Program-made: the position numbers and the translations under genes
Part shown: positions 12,145 through 24,500 of the stretch, piece by piece
Layout: each line of letters opens with the position of its first letter
Numbering within the stretch: position 1 is the first letter of the stretch
Notes under the pieces: generated by a model
What the model saw: only the letters and a program-made list of their open reading frames with translations
The model's database searches: none
Told to the model about the DNA's origin: nothing
Assembly (NCBI GenBank): GCA_963210315.1
Contig: OY723262.1
Location: forward strand, 1,736,001 to 1,800,000
Direction of reading: 5' to 3'
DNA length: 64,000 bases
Source: Rhynchopus euleeides
Lineage: Eukaryota > Euglenozoa > Diplonemea > Diplonemida > Diplonemidae

Positions 12145-13296
12145 TAGGGGGGGTCAAATGGGGGTGACAAACACGATTTTTCAAAAAACCGGCGCAGAGG
12201 CCCCAAAGCCCCCGTAAACCCTCCAAACCCCCCCAGATCGGTCCGGAAACCCATCGAACCCCACTTTTCCACCATTCCGGGCACCTCAGGTGCCCGAATT
12301 GGGGTACCTAAATTTTGTGCCACCGTTTGGTACCGGACAGTGCCACTGTGTGGGAGGTTGGAAAAGAAAATGCCCCAACACACCACATCTGAGGGTTGCA
12401 ATGCATGTTGCTTGCCAACCACGTCATCCGGTGGGTGTCAGGCGCTATGTAGGTGGCATGAGCCAGGTCTTCGATGTGTTCTGGCTTGTATATGTACCTC
12501 CCTGCCTGCGGCACAGGCACTGCCTTTGTCCCCCACACCAGCCACAGAGAGCGTATTGTACTCGGTCCACGGTTGCTGATTCATTGTGATGCGTTGTATC
12601 CTCGAGTGAACGTCACACACTAGTGGCACCACCACCCGCCATCCGAGAGCTGTATTGACTTTGCGCCCTTCCGTTGCATTCACCTCGCCACGCATATTGC
12701 ACCGTTCAGTACCAGTGCTCTTGGGCCAGGCAAAGTAGACCGCAGCAACTACCAATTCTGGCACAATGGGTACCACGACAGCGCACTTCGTGTGTTCCCG
12801 GAATGTACAGCTCGTGTTGCAACAGTCGTTGTCAACACATCCCGGTTGTGGAGCACTGCTGCACAGGAATCACACGACCATCTGGACTTGTTCCGTACCT
12901 ACAGGCAGCCTCCCGGTGCATGGTGGCAGGGAGGTACATATACAAGCCAGAACTCATCGAAGACCTGGCTAATGCCACCTACATAGCGCCTGACACCCAC
13001 CGGATGACGTGGTTGGCAAGCAACATGCATTGCAACCCTCAGATGTGGTGTGTTGGGGCATTTTCTTTTCCAACCTCCCACACAGTGGCACTGTCCGGTA
13101 CCAAACGGTGGCACAAAATTTAGGTACCCCAATTCGGGCACCTGAGGTGCCCGGAATGGTGGAAAAGTGGGGTTCGATGGGTTTCCGGACCGATCTGGGG
13201 GGGTTTGGAGGGTTTACGGGGGCTTTGGGGCCTCTGCGCCGGTTTTTTGAAAAATCGTGTTTGTCCACGTAAAAGGGTGGCATTTGACCCCCCCTA
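12145..13296. repeat. Large foldback inverted repeat (arms about 362 and 372 bp)
   Basis: The left arm 12145-12506 and right arm 12925-13296 are near-identical reverse complements with a few substitutions and one small indel near the outer ends. They are separated by 418 bases of unrelated sequence. Outer ends read TAGGGGGGGTCAAATG on the left and CATTTGACCCCCCCTA on the right, each bordered by a long poly-C tract. No transposase-like frame is present in arms or spacer. The structure fits a foldback-type or non-autonomous TIR element; transcribed, it would form a very long hairpin RNA. Confidence 0.8.
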
Positions 13297-14173
13297 CCCC
13301 CCCCCCCCCCCCCAGACCTTGTTTTTGCGTGGGTGTGTTGTGTTCCTAATGTTGTGGCGACCCATGCCTGGTGCCACTCCCCACAACTTCAAAAAAGGAC
13401 CACGTTTAGAGTGGGGCCGTCCCTACAATATGTCTTGCCACACTTGGCGCCCCCCCACCCTACTTCCCGATGGCCCGCAAAAGAGTTGCCGCAGTGGAGA
13501 ACGCCCAGCCACCTGGTGGACAAGGTGTTGCGGGGAGCGCAACACCTCTTGCTGCTGCTCCGATGCACCTCACCTCAGGCAGGCAGGCCTCCGCTGCGTG
13601 GTCTCCACTCCAGGCCGAATCCTCCATCCCCCAATATTAGATCCCGGGTTGTCAGGTTGTGGTGGGGTTGAGAGCGTAGATCCTATTTGGGGCCATTTCT
13701 TGATGTCGTGCGCCCTAAAAAGACAAAGTGTTGTAGAACAGGCGGGCAGCCGCGCCACCCCCCTCTCACAGAATAGATTGTCGCACTGCTGCACAGTTTT
13801 TTTTGTGGCACAGGGCGGGAAGAACTTCTCTTTCCCTCGCCCTCATTTTGTTTCATTGCCTGACTTTCTTCACGCTGCCTGCCGATACGCAGCCAAGCCT
13901 ACGGCGGATATGGTCCACAGTGGGAGTCACACCAAAGGGTGGTCGGTGTGATGTACTCTACTCTATAGTGGCGTCTCCATTCTGATGCGGTGGCGGCACG
14001 GTTGTGTGTTACCGCACCTCCTTGGATTGGCACCTGTCGGCACAGAGAGAAGTCGCACCCTGGGTGTCGCTTCCTCGGTGGTGGATCCACAGCAGGGCTC
14101 GCAAAGGGTGTTGCCTTGAAGCATCCCTCCTGGATGCAAATCGCAGGTGTGCCAGGGCATTAGTTTGGGCTGG

Positions 14174-14922
14174 TTATCCGGTTATGATAACCAGGATTTG
14201 GAGAAACCTGGTTATTTTAAAAAATAAAAAAAAGTCAAAATTCTGGCTCGGAACCGGGGTTTTTCCTTACCAAGAAACCTGCTGCGCTCGCCCCACCAAG
14301 CCATAGTACGACACGACCCGCATCTGTCATTCGGCGGCAGATGCAGGCCAAGATTGTACAGCCCCCTTCTACGCTGTCCCTCACTGACGAAACCCAGTCC
14401 ACGACGAAGGTGAACCAGCATGCGACCCGGATTCGTGTGTGATCAACCCGTAACGTGCCGCAAGACTGCAACAGCCGGAATGCGGCCAACATCTGCAGCA
14501 TTCTGCTGGAGCAGACAGAATCTCTGGGAAAGCTTCTGGAACCGCGTCGTGTCCTTCGCCACTGACTGGTGCAACACCACGGTGGTGGGAAACCCGGGGC
14601 GCAACTCCACGAGAAAATTGCCAAGTGCCTGTACACGCTCTGGGCGTCGTGCCGCAGCCATGCCCTCAATTCAAGCTTCGGGCGCTCGCGGAGTGCCAGG
14701 AAGCCTGTCGGCGTGTAGATGGGTTATCCTCCTGGCACCAGCGCGAATTGTGTGCTGTGTCTGACACCTCTCACAAACCCGGGGGAAGTAGAGACTATAC
14801 ATAACCTGGGGGTGGGGAGACAGATAATAGCACGCCGCGGTCACAACGGCGCAGGAGGCACTCGGGCGCGAAGCGCCCGAGCGAAAAAATTTGGTGGGTC
14901 ATAACCAGGGTAACCAGGTTTC
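14174..14922. mobile_element. Possible decayed element with ATAACCAGG/GAAACCTGGTTA inverted ends
   Basis: A 12-base inverted pair (GAAACCTGGTTA at 14203, TAACCAGGTTTC ending at 14922) and repeated ATAACCAGG motifs bracket about 750 bases. Inside, one forward frame around 14450-14720 reads like protein but is broken by stops. The ends are short and no target duplication is evident, so this is only a candidate degraded element. Confidence 0.25.
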
Positions 14923-15589
14923 AGGCTCCGTCGGGAAGGTCAAACTAATGCCCTGGGTGTGGTTCCGAAGAAAAGAAAAGCAAGCTTTGTTCAGTGCGTC
15001 ACGGCAATCCCCAACACACTGCGGCGATGAGCCTCCGGCTGTTTCACCAGGCTCCTGTGACTGAGGGCATGTGTCTATGTGTCAGAAGACCCAGTTCCCC
15101 ACCCCTTCCCCCGCACCCGACATCACTGCCTGTTTTAACCGCGTTGCTGCTCCCGCAAAGGTTGCTCGGTTTGATTTGAACCCCCATTTTCTGAACTAAC
15201 GGCACGCTGGCAGAGATGGCCATTGCAGGGGCTGGGAGAGGGGTGGGTGGTTGGGTGGGCTAGAGCCAATAGATGCCGACGGAACGACGAGAGGATGTGT
15301 GTGTCTGTTGCTTGCGCTGGGGTAGCGCATCGCAAGATGCCGCGGGCAGACACCCTCCCCCGACCCACCCACCCACCATCCCCACTTCTGTGCTACGCGC
15401 CACAAATCTACCTCCAGATATGCTGTGCTTGCCCGTTGTCACTCCCAGAGACGGGGCTCTGGGATCGTCCCCACCCACCATCCCAGTGGTGTTGTTGTTG
15501 CCTGTCTCTGGGGCTCACGCCCCCACTCTGCTTGCCACCCACCACCTGCAGGGCACCCTGGGCCTGAGGGCCTGAGGCAGCCGTACACG

Positions 15590-18500
15590 ATGTCGGGCAG
15601 TAGCAGCCTCAGCGGGTGGGTTTGGCGCTACAGTGTCGTGGGGAAGAGTGACTGGAAGGAAAAACACTGGAGGAAGCGTTATGTCACTGTGGACCAGAAG
15701 GACATGTGCTTTTTCAAAGGCATGCAGCAGGCGGATTCTGGGCGGCCGTGCCAGCTGGTGCGGTTCGACAAGAGCAGCGGGCTGACGGTGTACAGCTCGC
15801 AGCAGACAGACTTTGCCTTCAGCTCTGATGGGTACAACTACTTCGTCGGGTTGAAGTACAGCGAAGAGGGCAGCACGGCACCTCTGCTGCTACTGCTGCG
15901 CTGCCTCGACCAGGAGATGCACAAGCAGTGGGTTGCGTTCTTCTCCTCCTTTGTCCCGTCAGAGCAGTTCAACGTCATCAAAAAGCAGTTCCCAACATTC
16001 GATGTGGTGGCGCTGGAGCAGTCGCAGGAAGCCGTGTCTGACGATGAGGCATCCTCTTCCGATGACGATGAGATGCGCGACATGATATCCGCCTTTGTGA
16101 CGGAGGTGGACCAGCCTGCCCAACGCAACGTCACCGCCTCTGCACAGGCCAACATCGAGGCTGCCAAAAAGCGTCTCTTGAAGGAGCGTGCCACGGCGCC
16201 TGCCCAGGGGCAGGTGTCGGGCGTGTCTGGGCTGAAGGAGAAGCTCGCCGCCCTGAAGGCCCGCAACCAGGGGGCGAAGCTGGTGCCCGAGCTGGAGGGG
16301 GCAGGGGGTGCGGACGACTCCGCGAGGCGCATGTCGCTGATCGAGGACCCTGCGTCGCCCATCGAGACGGAGTCCACGGCACCCCGCAGCAGGCTGGAGG
16401 AGGCGGTGTCGCGGAAGCGCCTCGAGCGGAAGCAGTCTGGCGATATCGCCCGCAAGATCCAAGGCTTGACCGACCGCCTCGACCGTGATGTGGAGATGGA
16501 CGATGGTGACGACAAGGATGACTCCACCCAGGCAGGATCGTCTGCTGCCGCATCTGTCAGCGCTGCCTCCCTCGAGAAGCGGGCCCGCCTGCTTGCCAAG
16601 GCAAAGGAGGCGCGTGCGCGCAAGATGACGGAGAACGGCACGCAGACCGACGAGTCGCAAAGCTCCGACATGCCAGCCTCTGCGGCACCTGCCGCGGCGC
16701 TCACCGAAATGGAGGAGAGGTTCCAAGATGCAACGGCGCGTGCACAGGCGGCGGAGGCGGAGGCGGAGACACTCAACGAGCGGCTGGAGACGGAGCAGAC
16801 CCAGCTGCAGGATGTGCGGAAGCGCTGCCAGTCCATCACCGCAGAGAGGGACGAGGCGCGGGAGAAGCTTTTTAACACGGAGAGCGCAGCCAGCACCGCC
16901 TCGCAGCAGCTGAAGGACGCCGTGGCGGCGGTGACTGCAGAGAGGGATGAGGCGCAGCGCGCGCAGGCGGAGGCGGAGCAGGGGAGGGCCGACCTGCAGG
17001 TGCAGGTGGAGGCGCAGCAGGGCGAGGTCGAAGCGCTGAAGGCAGCCGCGTCGTCGCAGGAGGGCGAGCTGGGGCAGCGTGTCCAGCAGCTGGAGGGGGA
17101 GCTGCAGGAGGCGACGCAGAAGCTGTCGGAGGCAACGTCTGCCTGTGCTGAGGCCGAGAGCCGCAGCGAGCAGCGCGCCGAAGAAGCGGAGGGCCTGCAG
17201 AAGAAGCTCGACGAGAGTGCACAGGCGCAGGAGGCGCAGCTGGCTGAGGCACGCGCAGCGCTGAGCGAAGAGAGCCAGAGGCGCCACAAGGCTGAGGATG
17301 ACTTCACGGCACGCGATACGGAGCTGTCAGAGCTGCAGGCCCGTATCTCCGACCTGAGCACGCGCCTGGAGGAGAAGCAGGTCGAGCTGGCTGCAGCCAC
17401 TCACTCGGAGGAGGAGACGCAGGAGGAGCTGCGGGGCAGCCGTGCACAGGCCGAGGCGCTGCAGGGCTCCCTCGACGAGGCGCGGTCCGAGCTGGCCAAG
17501 CTTGCGGAGGGGAACTCGCAGCTGGAGGTCCTCACGGAGCAGATGGCTGAGCGCACAGCGCAGCGCGATGCCCTGCAGGCAGAGGTGGCCTCGGCACAGG
17601 GGCTGCTGGAGGCCAAGGCAGCGGAGGCGCAGGAGGCTAGCGCCGCCCTCGCCACTGCTGAGGCTGCCGCAGCGCAGGAGCTGCAGGCTGCGCGGGATGA
17701 CCTGGCCTCCGCACGCGAGGAGGTGGGCCAGCTCACAAAGGACAGCGAGCAGCTGCAGGGCCTGCAGGCGCAGCTGGCTGACCTGCAGGGCGAGGCTGCC
17801 GCGCAGAAGCAGGGTCTCGAGGAGGCCAGCGCGGCGGCGCGCGAGCAGGACGCGCGGGCAGGGGAGCTGCAGGCAAAGCTGGAGGAGGCGCGTGGCGAGG
17901 TCGAGAAGCTCTCCTCTGGGGGGGACCAGGTGGCCCTGCTGTCCGACAAGGTGTCGCGGCTGGAGGAGGAGAAGGGTGCAGGCGCGCAGGCCTTGCGTGA
18001 CGCAGAGGCGGCCCTGGCAGCGGCAGAGGCGGAGAGGGACAGGCTGCGGCAGGACGTTGAGGCTGCGCGGAATGAGCCGCTGCGGTCCATGCTGGAGTCG
18101 ACAGCGCATGTGGTGGAGCGGATGTCGGAGATCTGCACCGACTCTGAAACGGATGCGCTGCATTCGGAGCTGGACATCCTGAAGGGGTCGCTCGACCAGT
18201 GCAGCACAGACGACGACAGGCAGGAGCTTGCGTTGAAGATCAAGGCCCTGCAGTCCCGCGTGGAGGAGTCCAGCAAGTCGCACACAGACACGGAGCTGCA
18301 GGAGAGGGTCGACTCTGCAGCCATGGAGCAGGATGTCTACGACGGGGATTTCGCAGACCAGGCGGCAGGCTGGAAGGAGGTGTCGCGGCGCCTGCTCAGC
18401 GAGAAGCGTGCCCTCGAGGAGCAGCTGGAAGGGGCTGGGGGTGCGTCTGAGAGGGTCTCGGAGCTGGAGGGTGAGCTGCAGGCGGCCAAGGATAGCGCAG

Positions 18501-21500
18501 TGGCGCTGCAGGCGGAGCTGGAGCAGAAGGAGCAGGCGGGCACAGGTGCTGACGAGCGTGTCGAGGGCCTGCGGGATGACCTGGCTGCTGCGGAGGCGCA
18601 GCTCGAGACGCAGAGGCAAGCCGTGGCGGCTGCAGAGCGCAGGGCTGACGAGCTGCAGGCCGCACAGAGCAGCGCGCAGGAAGATGAAGAGAAAGGCGCT
18701 CCCGAAGAGTCTGAAACACTGCGACAGGAGCTGGCTGCATGCAAGACACGCATCGAGGAGCTGGAGAAGCTGCAGGCCGACACACCCGACACCGCCGCAC
18801 AGCTGGCAGCCTCGGTGGAGGAGCGCCAGGCGGCGGTGACGGAAGCCGAGGCCCTGCGCCAGGAGGTGGAGGCGTGCAACGAGCGCCTGGCAGAGACAGC
18901 AGACGCCGCCGCACAGCTGGAGCAGGCCACCGAAGAGCGCCAGGCGGCAGTGGCAGAGGCCGAGGCACTGCGCCAAGAGGTGGCAGCAGCCAAGGAAAGC
19001 CGCACCGAAGAGGTCGCAGCAGACGCGCTGCGCGACGAGCTGTCCGCCTGCAAGGCACGCATCGAAGAGCTTGAGCAGCAGGGCACGAAGCTGCGTGTGG
19101 AGGAGGTCCACCACCACGATGCCGACACAGCCGCAGCCACGCCGCCGGAGGCCGGCCAGACTCTTGAGGTGCACCACACCGACACGGAAGCAACAGAGGC
19201 GGAGACATTGCGCGAGGAGGTGCATCACTACAAGGAGCGCCTCGAGGCCGCTGAGAAGCTCGCCGCCATCACACCCGCCAGCGACCCCCACCGCGTGGTG
19301 TGCTGTGGGCTGCGTGCCGCACTCCTGGCCTGCCCTGCTGACGTGCCCGAGGCGGGCGTGCTCCGTGACCTGCCTGCCGAGGGCGACGTGGGCCCTCTGT
19401 ATGCCGCATGCAGCGCTGCGCTGCAGGCGCTGAAGGAGGCTGAATCCGATGCCGACCTCACGGCGTGCGTGTTGCACCATGCGGTGTATGAGAGCCTCGA
19501 CAGCGTGGCTCGTGAGACAGGCCTGTCTGGCGAGCAGCTGCTGCAGGAAGCCTGGGCACGTGTGTCGGTGTCGCGCCAACCGGAGGCTGTGCCCAGCAGG
19601 GAGGCGGACGACGTGGCTGCCGACCGGATCCGCAGCCTGGAGAACAACATGCAGGGCATGAGCGACGAGATCTCCGAGCTGGAGGACGCGCTGGTGAAGG
19701 AGCGCAGCAGGGCCGACACCGCGCTGCAGCAGGCGCAGCAGGAGCGCGACACGCTTGTGGCGCAGCTCGCCACAAGCGGGAGTGAGGAGGACCTCGCCAC
19801 GGCGCGCCGCCTGCAGCAGGCCTTGGGTGACTACCTCGGGGATGAGGAGCGGTCGGCTGCGGCCACCCCCGAGCAGCGGGGCAGGGCCACGTCCCTGGTG
19901 GACATGGCTGTCAGCGAGGATGCCGTCGAGCTGCGCGGGCAGCTGGCCGATCTGCGGGAGATGTGCCAGGAGCTCGGGGTGCAGGATCCCAACGCAGATG
20001 CGGTGGACGCGTGGCGCGAGGTTGCCCGCAAGCTGCTGGCGGAGAAGCGCGAGCTGCAGGGCGTCCTGGATGGGGTGCAGAAGAGTGAGGACGTCCCGCA
20101 GGCCACCCGCGACCACCTGCGTGATGCCTGCTGCGGCGGTAGCGAGCCAGACCTGCAGCGGGCGGAGTCGATGCAGGACACTCTAGCGGCTGTGCAGGAT
20201 GACCCTGCCTTCGACCGCCTGTCTGCTGACGACCAGGCGGCGGTGGTCAAGGCGGTGGAGACGGAGCTGGATGGGGACGACGCTGCCGCCCTGCGTGAGC
20301 AGACCGACGCCATCGAGGACACGGTGCTGCGTGTGCGCAACTCGTCGGTGTTCTCCGAAGGTGCCCTGCAGCCTGAGGTGCAGGAGAGCCTCGCGGAGCA
20401 GGACACGTGGAAGGAGGTCGCGCGCCGCCTGCTCGCCGAGAAGAAGGAGCTGCAGGACGAGGTGGACGCGCTGCGGGAGTCTGGTGCTGCCGAGGCGTTG
20501 GACCCCGAGCTGCGCGCCCGTGTCAACAGCGTCGGGACCCACGGGCCTCGCGAGCGTGCCCTGCACCTGCAGGTTACACTGCGCGCAGCCCTCGCAGCAG
20601 CAGGCAGTGAGCTCCCTGACGAACACCGTGCAGACCTGGAGCGCCTTGCCTCGATGGAGATCGAGGACGCCATCGTGCAGGACCAGATCACCGAGCTCGA
20701 AGCAGGCCTGGCCTCTCTGAAGGGCACAGCTGCACAGCCCCTGCTCCCAGCAGAGGTGCAGGCCGCTGTCGACACTGTGTCGCAGAAGGTGGTTGTCGAG
20801 CAGGAGCACGTGCATCTGCAGCAGAAGGTGGAGGATCTGCAACGCGAGGTGGAGCGGCTTGAGGAGAAGCGTGTGGCGCTGCAGCGCGAGGAGGGCCCCG
20901 CCCTCGAGACGCTGCACGAGTCGATCGTTGCTGTGAGCGAGTCCGCAGCGGCAGAGGGGCTCCCCCTGGAGCAGCAGCAGCGGCTGTCGCGCGCTGCGTC
21001 GCTGGCCATCAGCGAGGTGCCCTCGACACGTGCCGAACAGCTGCAGGAGCTGAGGGAGGTCGCTGCAGAGATAAACGCAACAGATGCATCTGCCGAGCTG
21101 GCGGAGTCGGTGCGGGAGAACCTCGAGGCTGCCGAGGGCTGGAAGGAGGTGTCGCGCCGGCTGCTGCAGGAGAAGCAGGATCTTCAGGCACAGGTGGATG
21201 AGCTGGAAACGAAGCTCGCTGAGCGTCAAGAGGGTGAAGGTGTCGAACCGAAGGTGGCAGAAGACGGGGCGGCAAGCCTGCAACAAACGCTGAAGACGGT
21301 GCTGGAGGAGCATGGCGACAAGCTGACGGAGGAACAGCGTGCCCAGCTGGATAAGCTTGTCCAAGAGGAGCTGTCATCTGACCCGGAGGTGCGTGCACAG
21401 CAGCTGGCGGAGCTGCAGCGCGTTGCCACAGAGCTGCGTGACTCAGAGCAGGGCAGTGTGCTTCCCGACAGCTTGCGTGAAGAGCTTGGCGATGCAGAGG

Positions 21501-24500
21501 CTGCCGAAGGCTGGAAAGAGGTGTCACGCCGTCTCCTTCAGGAGAAGCAGAACCTGCAGGCACAAGTCGATGCGTTGGAGGCCAAGGCCGCAGAACGTGG
21601 CACAGACGGCCAACAAGGCGACGACAGTACGGCGGCAAGTCTGCAACAAACGCTGAAGACGGTGCTGGAGGAGCATGGCGACAAGCTGACGGAGGAACAG
21701 CGTGCCCAGCTGGATAAGCTTGTCCAAGAGGAGCTGTCCTCTGACCCGGAGGTGCGTGCACAGCAGCTGGCGGAGCTGCAGCGCGTTGCCACAGAGCTGC
21801 GTGACTCAGAGCAGGGCAGTGTGCTTCCCGACAGCTTGCGTGAAGAGCTTGGCGATGCAGAGGGCTGGAAGGAGGTGTCGCGCCGTCTCCTTCAGGAGAA
21901 ACAGGGCCTGCAGGCACAGGTGGATGAGCTGGAAGCGAAGCTCGCTGAACGTCTGAAAGAGGTCGACGCGTTGGAGGCCGAGGCCAGCCAGCTGCGGTCC
22001 GCCCAGCCGAGCCCTGCGGACCCTCTAGACACACTGCGTGCCTGCCTCAAGGGGGATGACCTGAGCCACGAGCAGCGCGCCGAGGCCGAGCGCCTGCTGA
22101 CCGAAGGCCTCAGCGACGACCCCGACCAGCGCGCCCAGCAGCTCCACGACATCCACCGCATCACTCAGGAGCTCCGGGCTCCCTCCGCCGCCACCGCCAC
22201 ACCCTCCATCCAGCCGGTTGCGGCAGCACCGACCGCCACCACCCCTGCATCTACAGGCCTGGCGGAACCTGCACCAACCACACCAGGCACCGGTGCGGCC
22301 TGCCTGCCTGTGCCTCTACTGGGCCGCATCGAGGCGCTGCTGGCAAAGCCTAGCGAGGAGAGGGACGCAGCAGACCTGGAGGCGCTGCTGCAGGACCTGT
22401 CTTCCCTGCCGCAGGCAGCGCCTGCCCCAGGCAGCGACGAGGCTGCCGTGCTGCGGGAGCAGCTGGCCGAGCTGCGCAAGGCTGTGATGGACAGCACCGA
22501 CATCCTCAGCGACTCAGCCCACAGCCACGTCACCGCCGAGTCGCTCGCCCGCCAGGCGGAGCACATGCAGGGCGCGCTGCGCGAGGTGCAGGAGGGCGCG
22601 TCGCAACACCTCCACCAGAGCCTGCGTGATATGATCGCAGAGTCTGTCGGGGAGCCCATCTCTGAGGACCGCGCCCACCTCCGCCGCCAGCACAGCCAGC
22701 TCCACCACGCGGTACTGGGCGTGCTGCAGTCTGACTCTGTCTGCGAACACCTCTCCCCAGCCCTGCTGGACCGCCTGCAGCTGCTCGCAGACACGGCAGA
22801 CGCGATGGACTGCGACGACCCTGAGATGCTTCAGCAGCAGATCGACGAGCTCCTTCAGGCCCTGCTCGCCGTGCAGGACTCTGCCACCTCCAACCTGCCG
22901 GAGCACCTCCAGCAGATGCTGCGCGACGCGAAGGGCGGCGGGCGCCACCGCCTGGGCAAGCGCCCCTCCTCTGCAGCCGACACGCTGAGCCACCGCCACC
23001 ACGACGACGAAACGGAGGATGCAGCCCTGCCCGACGGCTCCGCCCCTCTGCGCGACGCCGTCGCCGAACTGCTCCGCGACCCCAACGCGCTCCACCTGCC
23101 GGGCGTGCTGCTCGAGAGGCTGGCACACGTGACAGGCTCCGACACCGCACCCCTCAAGGCGCGCGTGCAGGCGCTGCAGGACAGCCTCCGCAGCTGCGCC
23201 GAGAAGGACGACCCCCTCGGGATTGCCGAGCAGACCCTCTCCAGCAGCCCCCTGGTGCTGCAGGAGCAGCTCAAACAGCTGCAGCGCGTCGCCCTCTCGG
23301 TGCCCCCGGGCGACCCCAACCTCCCCGCCGCGCTGCGCGCGGAGTGCGCCGCACAGCAGCAGCACGACACGCAGCAGCTCCGGGATGCCGCAGCCGCAGC
23401 CGCCACCTCTCCCGACATCCCCGCACCCCTTCGAGACCGCCTCCGCCAGGCATCACTCCCCGAGTCGCTGCAGTCCCAGGGCACCGCACCCCTCCGCGAA
23501 GCCCTCGCAGAGGTGGCAGAACTCCCAGGCCCGCTTCCGCAGGCTGTGCGTGATGCTGCCCTCCCTGCGGCGGAGGGGCGCAGCGCGGAGGCGCTGATGC
23601 AGCACGAGGCTGAGCTGGCCCGCCTCCATGCGGAGCTCGACGAGGCGCGCGCCGCCTGCGCGATGGAGCGCCTCGTCCCCCTCACCGCCACCACGGCGTG
23701 GGTGCAGGAGGTGCCGGAGGCAAAGCGGCGTGAGATCGAGCAGCTCCTCGCGGCAGGCGACCCCGACAGCCTGCAGCGCGCAGCGCTGCTGGCGATGGAG
23801 CTGCCGCAACTCCGCGAGGGCGGCGACTCCCTCGCGGGCCGCGTCGAGGCGCTGTCCCGCCGCCGCGCCGGCTCCGTCGTGTCGGTGAAGGTGCACGAGG
23901 CAGACGCGCAGCAGCAGGCCCTGGCCTGCCTCGAGGCTGCCCCGGAGCTGCAGCAGCTCTCCCCCGAGGCCTCCGCCCGCCTGCCAGAGCTGATCGCGGC
24001 AGAGCCGTCGGACCCCGCCACGCAGGCCGCGCTGTCGCGCCAGGCGTCGGAGCTGCTCTCCTCGGGCCTGGCCCTCCCCGCCGACGTCGTGGCAGGCCTC
24101 AGCGGCAGGCGGGGCAGCTGGCACGGCCTCCGCAAGCGCCGCCAGCAGGAGAAGGACCTCTCCGCGCAGGTCATGGCGACTGCGCGCGAGTCGGACGCCC
24201 TGCGCGAGGTGGAGGCCCTGCAGCAGGCGCTGTGCGCGGTGGTCTGCGGGGAGGCGGGTGCCCTGCTGGATGAGGCGTGCCGCAGCACCCTGCAGGGGCT
24301 GGTGGATGCCGACCCTGCGCCTGCCCAGGCGGCGCGCCTGCGGGAGGCGGCTGCCGAGGTGCTCGCCAGCGAGGCGGCTGCACGGCTCACCCCGCGGGAG
24401 CGCGACGGGCTGGAGACCCCTTCGCAGCAGCCCTGCCTGTGGAAGCACGTCGTGTGGCGCCTCCGCGCCGACAGGCGCGAGAGGGCCGCACCCCCGCAGC

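Larger units (their letters stand above)
11556..15540. other. Gene-free interval containing repeat elements
   Basis: No gene is supported between the two large coiled-coil genes. Apart from the foldback repeat at 12145-13296 and the possible element at 14174-14922, the interval holds pyrimidine-rich tracts, poly-C runs and a perfect short hairpin (CTCGGGCGC, loop GAA, GCGCCCGAG) at 14861-14881. The pyrimidine tract ending CCACCACCTGCAG just before 15555 is the likely splice acceptor for the next gene. Confidence 0.5.

Noticed and set aside
12290..13141. Mirror-image 80-99 codon frames in the foldback arms
   Set aside because: They are the same sequence read in opposite directions in the inverted arms, with no gene-like codon use.
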